64,000 bases of DNA from JANMJD01 sp963828405 (GTDB taxonomy: Bacteria; Actinomycetota; Acidimicrobiia; Acidimicrobiales; Ilumatobacteraceae), in the NCBI GenBank assembly GCA_963828405.1, contig CAWHEG010000012.1, positions 124,001-188,000 of the forward strand, given 5' to 3'. Shown here in pieces: positions 28,649 to 37,277 of this stretch. Below the pieces are notes generated by a model. That model had not been told where the DNA came from. It made no database searches and was given only the letters and a program-made list of their open reading frames with translations. Every line of letters starts with the position of its first letter. The first letter of the stretch is position 1. The translations under genes were made by a program, and so were the position numbers.

Positions 28649-29383
28649 TCAGCCCGTCTGGCGCAGCTCGTGACGGAGCTGCCACATCTCCGTCAGGATC
28701 GTTTTGATCACTCCCGGTGACGACAGGGTGGACTCCCCGCGGACGCGGGGAAAGTAGTCGACACCGAACTGGAGGATCCGGTAGCCGGCCCGAGAGGCCT
28801 TGATGATCAGTTCGGCATCGATGAAACTGCCCTCGGAGCGCAGCGTGATGTGCTCGAAGATCTCGCGGCGGCAGAGCTTGAACGAGAAGTTCACATCCCG
28901 GAAGCGGACCCCGAAGAGGCCCGTGATCACCGCGTTGTAGGCGTGCGTGTAGATCGCCCGCAGCACGCCCTCGGTCGTGCGATCGAGCCGGTAGGCGCTG
29001 ACGATGTCGGCCTCGTAGAGCCGCTGGATGCGCAGCGCCTTGCCCGCCTCGGCCATGTCGAACGGCAGGTCGGCGTCGGAGTACAGGACGAGGTCACCGG
29101 TGCAGGCGGCGAAGCCGGTCTTGATCGAGCCGCCCAGCTTGCGGTTCACCGGATGGTGGACGACGCGCACCCGGGGGTCGGCCGCGGCGAGCTCGTCGGC
29201 GATCTTGCCCGTGCTGTCGGTCGAGGCATCGTTGACGACGACGAGCTCGTAGCTCGAGATCGCACCGTGTTCGACGAGGTCGACCATCACGGCGCGCGCC
29301 GCGTCGAGCGCCGGGCGGATGTTCTCTTCCTCGTTGTACATCGGGAAGAACACCGAGAGGGAGGGCGCCGCTGGATCGACCAT
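28649..29383 (-). CDS. Family 2 glycosyltransferase (polyprenol-phosphate sugar transferase type)
   Basis: This 244-residue GT2 enzyme has the nucleotide-sugar fold SVFFPMYNEEENI, VVVNDASTDSTG, and the metal-binding DADLPFDMAEAGKAL. VNFSFKLCRREIFEH and DAELIIKASRAGYRI follow, and there is no C-terminal transmembrane pair. The arrangement resembles dolichol/undecaprenyl-phosphate mannose or glucose synthases. The ATG at 29383 gives the normal N-terminus (MVDPAAPSLSV). The acceptor is unknown. It lies beside the L,D-transpeptidase, 19 bases after it in transcription order. Confidence 0.87.
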   Translation of the reverse strand: MVDPAAPSLSVFFPMYNEEENIRPALDAARAVMVDLVEHGAISSYELVVVNDASTDSTGKIADELAAADPRVRVVHHPVNRKLGGSIKTGFAACTGDLVLYSDADLPFDMAEAGKALRIQRLYEADIVSAYRLDRTTEGVLRAIYTHAYNAVITGLFGVRFRDVNFSFKLCRREIFEHITLRSEGSFIDAELIIKASRAGYRILQFGVDYFPRVRGESTLSSPGVIKTILTEMWQLRHELRQTG

Positions 29384-29499
29384 ACGTGGCCGCCACGCTA
29401 CCGCTTGGCGTCCCGTCCCGGTGAGCGACGGCCGGTCGGCATCCGCCTCCGGCCCGGTCCGGCACGGTCCGGACGCCGCAGCCGGTACCCTCACCGATC

Positions 29500-29997
29500 G
29501 TGGTTCCGATCCCTCCGCCGCCGCTCCCCCGGCAGGACGCGGACGCCGATCGGCCCGGCGGCCCGACCACCCGCTTCGGTGTCCCGATGCTCGACCCCGA
29601 GCACATCCATCCCCGCCCCGGTCAGCTGACGCCGGGCTGGCGTCGCGTGGCGATCATCGGCTGGGCGTTCGTCGTCTACGGCATCTCGGCCGCCGCTCAG
29701 GCCGGCGACCAGCTCGGCAAACCGCCGTGGTGGCTCGACGGGCCGCTGGTCGTCGTCCCCTTCCTCCTTCCCGTTCTGGCCGGTGTGTCGGCCATCCTCA
29801 ACTCCCGGCGATCGACGCTGTTCGGCTTCGCCGCGGTGGCGGGCCTGGCCGCCGTGGCCCTGGCCGATCGCACGGCGAGCCCCGGCGTCGCCGCCGCCGA
29901 GGGCATCGTCGCCCTCGTGGGGCTGCTGACGACGGCGGCGGCAAGCGCCGGGCGGGTCCCGCTGGCGCCCTCACCGGCCCCCTCACCGGCTCGGTAG
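29500..29997 (+). CDS. Hypothetical membrane protein
   Basis: This 165-residue protein has a Pro/Asp-rich N-terminus followed by about four hydrophobic segments: VAIIGWAFVVYGISAAAQA, PLVVVPFLLPVLAGVSAIL, LFGFAAVAGLAAVALA and GIVALVGLLTTAAASA. A GTG at 29500 is the likely start. I recognise no family. It is divergent from the glycosyltransferase and 50 bases ahead of the aldo/keto reductase. Confidence 0.5.
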   Translation: MVPIPPPPLPRQDADADRPGGPTTRFGVPMLDPEHIHPRPGQLTPGWRRVAIIGWAFVVYGISAAAQAGDQLGKPPWWLDGPLVVVPFLLPVLAGVSAILNSRRSTLFGFAAVAGLAAVALADRTASPGVAAAEGIVALVGLLTTAAASAGRVPLAPSPAPSPAR

Positions 29998-30047
29998 CCA
30001 CCACCGGGCGGACCGGTGTCGGCGGGTCATTGCCTAGGGTTGGGCGC

Positions 30048-31076
30048 ATGCCGTACACCGCCGATCCCGCCCGCTACGACTCGATGCAGTACCGCCGCTG
30101 CGGCCGCAGCGGCCTACTGCTTCCGGCGATCTCGCTCGGACTGTGGCACAACTTCGGTCATGACCGGTCGTGGACGACGCAGCGGGACATCTGCCGGCGC
30201 GCCTTCGACCTCGGAATCACCCACTTCGACCTGGCCAACAACTACGGGCCGCCCTACGGCGCGGCCGAGGAGAACTTCGGGCGGATCCTGGCCGCCGACT
30301 TCTCGGGCTACCGCGACGAGCTCGTCATCTCGACCAAGGCCGGCTACGACATGTGGCCCGGCCCATACGGGAACTTCGGATCGCGCAAGTACCTGATCGC
30401 CTCGCTCGACCAGTCGCTGGCCCGCATGGGGCTCGACTACGTCGACATCTTCTACTCGCACCGCGTCGATCCCGGCACACCGCTGGCCGAGACCGTCGGC
30501 GCCCTGGCGTCGCTCGTGCAGCAGGGCAAGGCGCTGTACGTCGGCATCTCGTCCTACTCCTCGGTCCGCACCCGGGAGGCGGCGCGCCAGCTGGCCGAGC
30601 TCGACGTGCCGCTGCTCATCCATCAGCCGTCGTACTCGATGCTCAACCGCTGGATCGAGGACGACGGGCTGCTCGACACCCTCGAGGACGTGGGGGCCGG
30701 CTGCATCGCTTTCTCTCCCCTGGCCCAGGGCCTGCTCACCGACCGCTACCTCGACGGCATCCCCCCCGGTTCCCGGGCGGCGACGGGCGGAGCACTGCGG
30801 GCCGGTGACATCACCGACGAGCGCCTCGCCCGGGTGCGCGCCCTCGGCTCGATCGCCAGCCGCCGCGGCCAGTCGCTGGCCCAGTTGGCCCTCGCCTGGG
30901 CGTTGCGCGACCCGCGGATGACGTCGCTGGTGGTCGGGGCGAGCAGCGTCGGACAGCTCGAGGCGAACGTCGGCGCGTTGACCGATCTCCAGCTGACCGA
31001 CGAGGAACTGGCCGAGATCGACCGCTCCGCCACCGACGCCGGGATCAACCTGTGGAAGGGCTCGAGCGACAGCTGA
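30048..31076 (+). CDS. Aldo/keto reductase (YghZ/Gpr-like)
   Basis: This 342-residue NADPH-dependent reductase has a TIM barrel with the catalytic set Asp (THFDLANNYGPPYGAAEENFG), Tyr in the same segment, Lys (VISTKAGYDMW) and His (DIFYSHRVDPGTP). The W-P-G-P-Y-G-N-F-G-S-R-K stretch is typical of the L-glyceraldehyde-3-phosphate reductase subgroup. The nucleotide site is near VVGASSVGQLEANV. The ATG at 30048 is used. It likely detoxifies aldehydes in the cytosol; the native substrate is uncertain. Confidence 0.88.
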   Translation: MPYTADPARYDSMQYRRCGRSGLLLPAISLGLWHNFGHDRSWTTQRDICRRAFDLGITHFDLANNYGPPYGAAEENFGRILAADFSGYRDELVISTKAGYDMWPGPYGNFGSRKYLIASLDQSLARMGLDYVDIFYSHRVDPGTPLAETVGALASLVQQGKALYVGISSYSSVRTREAARQLAELDVPLLIHQPSYSMLNRWIEDDGLLDTLEDVGAGCIAFSPLAQGLLTDRYLDGIPPGSRAATGGALRAGDITDERLARVRALGSIASRRGQSLAQLALAWALRDPRMTSLVVGASSVGQLEANVGALTDLQLTDEELAEIDRSATDAGINLWKGSSDS

Positions 31077-31111
31077 CCGCCGGAGCCCTCGCCGATCAGT
31101 GCCCTCGCCGA

Positions 31112-31537
31112 TCAGTGGGAGTGGGCGTCGGCGGCGAGCATCCGCACCCGGTGAGCCAGCGCCGGCAGCATCTGGCGGGCGATGGTCGGCGCGACGTCGA
31201 GCAGCGACGTGAACTCGCGCCGGGTCGCCACCATCAGGACCATCGGCGAGGTCGCCGTGACGGTCGCCGTGCGGGGGCCGCCGTCGAGCAGCGACAGCTC
31301 ACCCTGGAAGTCCCCGGGGCCGACGTCGGCGAGGTGCGCGCCGTCACGCTCGACGGTTGCGGTGCCCTCGATGATGATGAAGAACTCCTGCCCCTGGGCG
31401 CCCTGCCGGGCGAGCACCTGGCCCTCGGGCACGCGCACCTCGGTGAGCAGGCCGCGGACCTGCTCGCGTTCCTTGGACGACAGGCGGGAGAACAGGGGAA
31501 CCCCGGCAAGGTGGTCGTCGATCGTGGTGTGGCTCAT
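31112..31537 (-). CDS. Stand-alone cyclic-nucleotide-binding domain protein
   Basis: This 141-residue single Crp-like sensory domain has FFIIIEGTATVERDGAHLADV and a phosphate-binding cassette (GDFQGELSLLDGGPRTATVTA). There is no DNA-binding helix-turn-helix. It could bind cAMP or cGMP or be an orphan regulatory domain acting on another protein. It is convergent with the aldo/keto reductase. Confidence 0.82.
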   Translation of the reverse strand: MSHTTIDDHLAGVPLFSRLSSKEREQVRGLLTEVRVPEGQVLARQGAQGQEFFIIIEGTATVERDGAHLADVGPGDFQGELSLLDGGPRTATVTATSPMVLMVATRREFTSLLDVAPTIARQMLPALAHRVRMLAADAHSH

Positions 31538-31662
31538 GGTCCCTTCCGAGGGTATCGACTCCGTGGAACCGCCCGACCGTACTCCTTCGTCGGCCGGACA
31601 GGAAGCCCCGGCCGGACGGAAGGCAACGGCCGGACGACACCGGCCGGATAGTGTGCCCCGCG

Positions 31663-32121
31663 ATGGTTCCCGGACCGAGGTGGACGCACGTTGCCCTGCC
31701 GGTCAACGATGTGGACACCTCCGCGGCCTGGTACACGAGGTTCACCCCGCTCGAGGTGATCGACCGCCGCACCGACGAGCTGGGCAGCGCCGTCTGGCTG
31801 GCCGAGCCGACCAGCCGCGACCATCCGTTCGTGCTCGTCCTGGTGGCCGTCAACGCCGAAGCGGGCACCGTGCGCGCCACGCTCCAACCGTTCGCCCACC
31901 TCGGTTTCGAACTGCCCAACGCCGCAGCCGTCACCGAGATCGCCCGCGTCGGCGCCGCCGCCGGCTGCCTGGAATGGGAGCCCCGGCTGCTCCCGCCACC
32001 GGTCGGGTACGTCTGCGCCCTGAGCGATCCCGACGGCAATCTGGTCGAGTTCTCCTTCGATCAGGGCGTGTACGCCAAGGTGATGGAGCGGTGGGGCCCC
32101 GCGGAGGCCGGGCCTGCGTGA
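31663..32121 (+). CDS. VOC family protein heading an ABC-transporter operon
   Basis: This 152-residue glyoxalase-fold protein shows WTHVALPVNDVDTSAAWYTRFTP and the C-terminal CALSDPDGNLVEFSFDQGVY. The ATG at 31663 is preferred over a GTG four codons earlier. The stop overlaps the GTG of the ATPase gene, so it is translated with the transporter. Its reaction is unknown; metal ligands appear to be His13 and a late Glu. It may process the imported compound. Confidence 0.75.
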   Translation: MVPGPRWTHVALPVNDVDTSAAWYTRFTPLEVIDRRTDELGSAVWLAEPTSRDHPFVLVLVAVNAEAGTVRATLQPFAHLGFELPNAAAVTEIARVGAAAGCLEWEPRLLPPPVGYVCALSDPDGNLVEFSFDQGVYAKVMERWGPAEAGPA

Positions 32122-32918
32122 TCTCCATCGGAGTGGAGGGCGTCGCCAAACGCTTCGGCCACACCGCGGCGATCGCCGACGTCAGTCTGTCGGTGCCGGC
32201 CGGCGGGTTCGTCACCGTGCTCGGGCCGAGCGGATGCGGCAAGTCGACCCTGCTGCGGCTGGTCAACGGCCTGCTCGAGCCCGATGCCGGCTCGATCACG
32301 GTCGCCGGGCGGAGCACCGACGCCGCTCGTCGGGCCAAGCAGTTCGCCCTCGTCCCCCAGAACCCGGCGCTGCTGCCGTGGCGGACCGTGCGACGCAACG
32401 TGGAGCTGATCGGCGAGGTGAACCGCCGCGCCGCCCGGGTCACCCACCGTTACCCGACCCGGGGCGATGCCGTCTCGTCGCCCGATGAGGTGCTCACCGC
32501 CGTCGGACTCGACGGGTTCGCCGACGCCCTGCCCCACACGCTGTCGGGCGGTATGCAGCAACGCGTCGCCCTGGCCCGGGCGTTCGCCTCGGGGGCTTCG
32601 GTGCTGCTGCTCGACGAGCCGTTCGCCGCCCTCGACGAGATCACCCGGACGCAGATGCGCGAACTGCTCCTCGCCCTGTGGGGGCGCACGGGCATCACCG
32701 TGCTGTTCGTGACCCACTCGATCAACGAGGCGGTGATGCTGTCGGACCGCGTCGTCGTGCTCTCCCCCCGTCCGGCCCGCGTGGTCGCCGACGAGGTGAT
32801 CGACCTCGCCCGACCCCGCCACGAGTCGATGGAGGACACCTCCGAGTTCACCGCCCACGCCGCCCGGTTGCGCCGGGCCCTGCACCTCGGCTTCGACGAC
32901 CGCGGGCCCGAACCGTGA
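32118..32918 (+). CDS. ABC transporter ATP-binding subunit (nitrate/taurine/thiamine-precursor type)
   Basis: This 266-residue ATPase has Walker A GPSGCGKSTLLRLVNG, Q-loop FALVPQNPALLPWRTV, signature LSGGMQQRVALARA, Walker B VLLLDEPFAALDE and the switch His in VTHSINEAV. The sequence type, with a VLSPRPARV element near the end, is that of NitT/TauT/SsuB and ThiZ proteins. A GTG at 32118 overlaps the previous stop. It powers the permease that follows. Confidence 0.92.
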   Translation: MISIGVEGVAKRFGHTAAIADVSLSVPAGGFVTVLGPSGCGKSTLLRLVNGLLEPDAGSITVAGRSTDAARRAKQFALVPQNPALLPWRTVRRNVELIGEVNRRAARVTHRYPTRGDAVSSPDEVLTAVGLDGFADALPHTLSGGMQQRVALARAFASGASVLLLDEPFAALDEITRTQMRELLLALWGRTGITVLFVTHSINEAVMLSDRVVVLSPRPARVVADEVIDLARPRHESMEDTSEFTAHAARLRRALHLGFDDRGPEP

Positions 32919-33694
32919 GCGCCGGCCCCCGTCGCATCGCCGGGTGGAGCGCCCCGGTGCTCGGCCTGCTCGGCTTCTTCGGCGCATGGGAGGCGTTCGT
33001 GCGCCTCTTCGACGTGCGGCCCTTCGTACTTCCAGGGCCATGGCGCATCGTGCGCCACATGACCGAGCACCCGGACTTCTACCTGCGCAACGCCTGGCCG
33101 ACCATCGTCACCGCCACCGCAGGCTTCCTGATCGCCTTCGTCGCCGGGTTCGCCATCGGCGCGGCGATGGCCCACTCGTCCTTCGTGGAACGCGCTGTGC
33201 TCCCGATCGCCGTGCTGATCCAGGTGACACCGATCATCGCCTATGCACCGGCCTTCGTGATCTGGCTGCGCTTCGGTGCTCGGCCGATCATCGCCATCAC
33301 CAGCCTGGTCTCGATCGTGCCGTTCGCGCTCAACACGATGACCGGGTTGCGGTCGATCGATCTGCTCGCCCTCGAGGTGCTGGAGTCCGCCGCCGCCTCA
33401 CGCCACGAGATCTTCTGGAAGCTGCGCGCCCCGAGTGCGTTGCCGATGCTGTTCAGCGCGGCGCGGATCTCGGTGGGCCTGGCGCTCGTCGGCGCCGTGA
33501 TCGGCGAGTTCTTCGCCGGGGTGAGCGAGGGGCTCGGCCACGCCATCCGGGTCGCCCAGAACAACGCCGCGCTGCTCCTCGACCAGATGTGGGGCTCGAT
33601 CTTCACCCTCGGCCTGCTCGGCGCCCTCGGCACGCTGGCGGTGACGAGCTTGGAGCGCAGGCTCGTGCGCTGGCACGCTTCCACGAGGTCGTGA
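32915..33694 (+). CDS. ABC transporter permease (BPD_transp_1, NitT/TauT class)
   Basis: This 259-residue integral membrane subunit has about six helices (for example PVLGLLGFFGAWEAFVRLF, IVTATAGFLIAFVAGFAIGAA, VLIQVTPIIAYAPAFVIWLRFG). The EAA-loop (ALEVLESAAASRHEIFWKLRAPSA) contacts the ATPase. The GTG at 32915 overlaps the ATPase stop by four bases. It belongs with the lipoprotein that follows. Confidence 0.9.
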   Translation: MSAGPRRIAGWSAPVLGLLGFFGAWEAFVRLFDVRPFVLPGPWRIVRHMTEHPDFYLRNAWPTIVTATAGFLIAFVAGFAIGAAMAHSSFVERAVLPIAVLIQVTPIIAYAPAFVIWLRFGARPIIAITSLVSIVPFALNTMTGLRSIDLLALEVLESAAASRHEIFWKLRAPSALPMLFSAARISVGLALVGAVIGEFFAGVSEGLGHAIRVAQNNAALLLDQMWGSIFTLGLLGALGTLAVTSLERRLVRWHASTRS

Positions 33695-33757
33695 GTGCCC
33701 GCCAACCCCGCCGGGGCAGCACGGCGAGCGCCCCACCTGCGACGACCGGAGGTCCCG

Positions 33758-34945
33758 ATGCCCAGCCCACGACCGGCACGGTCGTCGCCGGCGCGGTTGT
33801 CGGGCTTCACCGCGTCCGTCCTCGTCGCCCTCGCCGCGTGCACAGGCGGGACGGACGGTGCGCCCGACACCACCTCGCCGCGTCCGCCGAGGACCTCCAA
33901 CGGGTCGGCGGGCGCTGCGCCCGGTGAGGTGTCGGCGGCGGGCATCTCCGCCGAGCGTTGCGCCGCCAACCGTGCGGCGGGCAGGATCACCTATCTCACC
34001 GGTTTCGACTACGCCGCGGCGGCCTCGATCATCGATGTGATCGTCGCCGAGGACCGCGGCTACTTCGACACGATGTGCCTCGATGTGGAGATCCGCTCCA
34101 GCTTCTCGACGGCGAACTACCCGCTCGTCGCCGCGGACACGGCGCAGTTCGCCTCCGGGGGCAGCTACGCCGAGCTGCTCCGCCAGTCGGGCAACGGCGC
34201 CGAGCTCCAGGCCGTCGTCCTCTACGGGCGGGGGGCGATCGAGGCGCTTCTCGTGCCCGCCGCGGCGGGGATCACCTCGCTCGCCGACCTGAGGGGCAGG
34301 ACGATCGGCGTCAAGGGCGACCTGCCACCGGTGATCGTCGCCATGCTCAACCGCGCCGGTCTCGTCCGCGGCCGGGACTACCGCGAGGTCCTGCTCGACG
34401 GCTTCGACCCCAAGGCCCACCTCGACACCGGGATCGACGCGCTGCCCGTGTTCAAGTCGAACGAGCCGGGCCAGCTCACCGCGGCAGGCCCCCCGTACGA
34501 CGCCTACACGCTGTTCGACCCGGCGGCCGACGGGACCCCCGGCTCGTTCGGGATGATCTTCACCTCCGCCGGATTCGCCGCCGCGCACCCCAGCGCCGTC
34601 GAGGACTTCGTCCGCGCCGACCTGCGCGGCTGGCAGGAGGCGGTGGCCGACCCCGGCGCCGCGGTTGCCACGGCGGTCGCCCTGATCGATGCCGCCGGCA
34701 ACCCGAACTTCCTGTCGGCCACGGGTGAGGCGTTCCGCTGGAAGGTCGAGGCCGGGATCGTCGAGCAGGCCACCTCCGCCGGCCCCGTCGGCGTGATCGA
34801 CCCGGCGGCCCTCCGAGCCCAGGTCGATGCCTACACCGAGGCCGGCGTGTTCGAGTCCCCTCCGGCGATCGCCGGGACGTACAGCACGGCCGCCCTGGTC
34901 GTCTACGACGCCGCCGGCGCGCTGATCTGGCCCGCCGGCGGCTGA
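33758..34945 (+). CDS. ABC transporter substrate-binding lipoprotein (NMT1/THI5-like)
   Basis: This 395-residue lipoprotein has signal and lipobox SVLVALAACTGG, then a Ser/Pro linker and an NMT1/THI5-like periplasmic-binding fold (ITYLTGFDYAAAASIIDVIVAEDRGYFDTM, FASGGSYAELL, SLADLRGRTIGVKGDLPPVIVAML). The fold is used by thiamine-pyrimidine, taurine and riboflavin importers. The ATG at 33758 is chosen because GGAGGT precedes it; a GTG directly after the permease stop is the alternative. The ligand is not determinable here. Confidence 0.87.
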   Translation: MPSPRPARSSPARLSGFTASVLVALAACTGGTDGAPDTTSPRPPRTSNGSAGAAPGEVSAAGISAERCAANRAAGRITYLTGFDYAAAASIIDVIVAEDRGYFDTMCLDVEIRSSFSTANYPLVAADTAQFASGGSYAELLRQSGNGAELQAVVLYGRGAIEALLVPAAAGITSLADLRGRTIGVKGDLPPVIVAMLNRAGLVRGRDYREVLLDGFDPKAHLDTGIDALPVFKSNEPGQLTAAGPPYDAYTLFDPAADGTPGSFGMIFTSAGFAAAHPSAVEDFVRADLRGWQEAVADPGAAVATAVALIDAAGNPNFLSATGEAFRWKVEAGIVEQATSAGPVGVIDPAALRAQVDAYTEAGVFESPPAIAGTYSTAALVVYDAAGALIWPAGG

Positions 34946-35003
34946 ATCCCGGCTGTCCCCCCGTCCGCCCCGCCGCCCCCGTTTCTGGCAGTGTTCCCGG
35001 GAC

Positions 35004-35810
35004 ATGCGGCCGCCTCCCGACCCGACGTCCGACGAAGCCGGTTCCCCCGGCATCGAGTGGATCGATGCGCACTGCCATCTCGACGACCGCCTGCCGGGGG
35101 GCGTCGCAGCCGCAGTCGCCGCGGCACGCGAGGCGGGGGTCTCGCGGCTGATCACGGTGGGCTGCGATCTGGAGACCTCACGGGCGGCGATCGGCCACGC
35201 GGCGGCATTCGACCACGTCTACGCCACCGTCGGCCTGCACCCCCACGACGCCGTCGACGGGGTCGACTCGATCCGAGCATTGCTCGCCACCCCCGGTCTC
35301 GTCGGCGTCGGCGAATGCGGCCTCGACTACCACTACGACCATTCACCGCGCGACGTGCAACGCGCCGTGTTCGCCGAGCAGATCGCCCTCGCCCACGAGC
35401 TCGATCTGACGCTGGTGATCCACACCCGCGAGGCCTGGGAGGAGACGTTCACGATCCTCGACACCGAGGGGACGCCGAGACGGACCGTGTTCCACTGCTT
35501 CACCGGGGGGCCCGACGAGGCCACCGCCTGCCTCGGGCGCGGCGCCTACCTCTCGTTCTCGGGGATCGTCACCTTCCCCTCGGCGACCGACGTGCAGGAG
35601 GCGGCCCGGCGGTGCCCCGCCGACCGGCTGCTCGTCGAGACCGACAGCCCCTACCTTGCTCCGGTCCCCTTCCGCGGCCGGCGGAACGTGCCGGCGTACG
35701 TCGTGACGGTGGGTGAGGAGGTAGCCCGGCTGCGCGACGTCGGGCCCGCGGATCTGGCGGCGACGGCCACGACGGCGACGGTCGTTGCGTTTGGCCTCCC
35801 GGATGCCTAA
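35004..35810 (+). CDS. tatD: TatD family metal-dependent DNase
   Basis: This 268-residue TIM-barrel hydrolase shows IDAHCHLDDRLPG (first metal His pair), VGLHPHDA, GVGECGLDYHYD (metal Glu), LVIHTREAWEET, VFHCFTGGPDEA and LVETDSPYLAPVPFRGRRN. TatD proteins have 3'-5' exonuclease activity in DNA repair and turnover. It begins the conserved actinobacterial run towards rsmA and ispE. Confidence 0.93.
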   Translation: MRPPPDPTSDEAGSPGIEWIDAHCHLDDRLPGGVAAAVAAAREAGVSRLITVGCDLETSRAAIGHAAAFDHVYATVGLHPHDAVDGVDSIRALLATPGLVGVGECGLDYHYDHSPRDVQRAVFAEQIALAHELDLTLVIHTREAWEETFTILDTEGTPRRTVFHCFTGGPDEATACLGRGAYLSFSGIVTFPSATDVQEAARRCPADRLLVETDSPYLAPVPFRGRRNVPAYVVTVGEEVARLRDVGPADLAATATTATVVAFGLPDA

Positions 35811-35873
35811 CGTGTCCCGAAACTGCGGGCGGCAGGGTGGCCGCCACGCGACATCGGAGAAGGTCGAGCAAGC

Positions 35874-36413
35874 GTGATCCTGGAAGCGGGTGACCGACGG
35901 AGAATGGTGCTGGCCACCGTGCTGACGGTCGCCGCCCTGCCGTTCCTGTGGTCGGCGAAGCGTGATCAGGCCGCCGGATCCGTCGGTTCGATCGCCGCCA
36001 TCGCACCGGCCGGCGCTCTCGCCGGCGGTGTCATGCTCGGCCCTCCCGCCGAGGAACGATCGCCCGAACTGATCGAGCCGGCCTTTCTCGGCGGCTCGAT
36101 CGAGACGGTCGCCCCGCAACCGCTGCGCTACGACATCGCCGCGGCGCCGACCGGTCAGGTCGCCGTCGGCAAGGCGAGCTACCGGCGGTGGCCCACGGGC
36201 AGCGGCGCCACAGAACACCCGTGCCAGACGTCGTTGGCGCCGTTCAACACCCGGATCGTGGTCACCAACACCGACAACGGCTACAAAGTCGCCTGCACCA
36301 ACCTCAGCACCAAGCCGCTCGACCCCGATCTGGTGCTGGTGCTCGACACCGACACCTTCGTCCTGCTGGCCGACCTGACCGAATCCCCGATCCCCGTCGA
36401 ACTGTCCTGGTAG
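35874..36413 (+). CDS. Secreted protein with RlpA-like double-psi barrel, in the rpfB position
   Basis: This 179-residue protein has an N-terminal membrane/signal segment (MVLATVLTVAALPFLWSA) and a C-terminal domain: GKASYRRW...TEHPCQTSLAPFNTRIVVTNTDNGYKVAC. This resembles the double-psi beta-barrel of RlpA-like cell-wall proteins. The two Cys could form a disulfide, which fits export. In mycobacteria the gene between tatD and rsmA is rpfB, a resuscitation-promoting lytic transglycosylase; here no transglycosylase domain is present. A GTG at 35874 is used. A cell-wall role is inferred from position and fold. Confidence 0.6.
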   Translation: MILEAGDRRRMVLATVLTVAALPFLWSAKRDQAAGSVGSIAAIAPAGALAGGVMLGPPAEERSPELIEPAFLGGSIETVAPQPLRYDIAAAPTGQVAVGKASYRRWPTGSGATEHPCQTSLAPFNTRIVVTNTDNGYKVACTNLSTKPLDPDLVLVLDTDTFVLLADLTESPIPVELSW

Positions 36414-36422
36414 GAATCTTCG

Positions 36423-37277
36423 TTGACACTCACCCGCGCGAGGGCCGCCGATCTGTTGCGCCGCCACGGCGTGGCCCCGCGGCGGATGTACGGCCAGAAC
36501 TTCGTCGTCGACCCCAACACCGTCCGACGGATCGCCCGTCTCGCTGAGGTCGGCCCGTTACACCACGTGGTCGAGATCGGAGCCGGGATGGGCTCGTTGA
36601 CCGCCGCCCTGGCCGAGACCGGCGCCAAGATCCGGGCGTACGAGATCGACGCCGGCATGATGAACCCGCTGCGCGAGGTCGTCGCCCAGTTCGCCAACGT
36701 GGCCACCTTCCACACCGATGTCACCAAGATGGACTGGGCCAGCGAGCTGACCACGGCCGACGACTGGGTGGTCGTGGCCAACCTCCCGTACAACATCGCC
36801 ACGCCGTTGATCTGCGACCTGCTCGACGAGGTCCCCCAGGTCTCGCGCATGCTCGTCATGGTGCAGAAAGAGGTCGGCGACCGCCTCGTCGCCACGGCGC
36901 GGACCGAGGCCTACGGCGCCGTCAGCGTGAAGGTCGCCTACCATGCCGAGGCGCGTATCGCCGGCCTCGTGCCGTCGACCGTCTTCGTCCCCCGACCCAA
37001 CGTCGATTCGGCGCTGGTGTCGATCACCCGGCGACGCAGACCGGCCGTGCCGGTGAGCATCGATCGGGACTGGCTGTTCACGCTGGTCAAGACCGGCTTC
37101 GCCCAGCGTCGCAAGATGCTCCGACGGGCGCTCGACGGCCTGGTGCTGCCCGAGGAGTACGTACGGGCCGGCGTGCAGCCCGAGGCGCGCGCCGAGGAAC
37201 TCGACATCTACGCCTGGGGCCTGCTGGCCAGCCACGCCGCCCGCAAGGCGCCGGCGGAGCGACACGCGCCACGGTGA
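36423..37277 (+). CDS. rsmA: 16S rRNA (adenine1518/1519-N6) dimethyltransferase
   Basis: RsmA (KsgA) dimethylates two adenines in helix 45 of 16S rRNA using SAM. The 284-residue protein shows GQNFVVDPNTVRRIA, the SAM motif VVEIGAGMGSLTAALAE, AYEIDAGMM and catalytic VVANLPYNIATPLI, then VFVPRPNVDSALV and the C-terminal FAQRRKMLRRAL. A TTG at 36423 starts it, 9 bases after the previous stop. It overlaps ispE by 4 bases. Confidence 0.95.
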   Translation: MTLTRARAADLLRRHGVAPRRMYGQNFVVDPNTVRRIARLAEVGPLHHVVEIGAGMGSLTAALAETGAKIRAYEIDAGMMNPLREVVAQFANVATFHTDVTKMDWASELTTADDWVVVANLPYNIATPLICDLLDEVPQVSRMLVMVQKEVGDRLVATARTEAYGAVSVKVAYHAEARIAGLVPSTVFVPRPNVDSALVSITRRRRPAVPVSIDRDWLFTLVKTGFAQRRKMLRRALDGLVLPEEYVRAGVQPEARAEELDIYAWGLLASHAARKAPAERHAPR

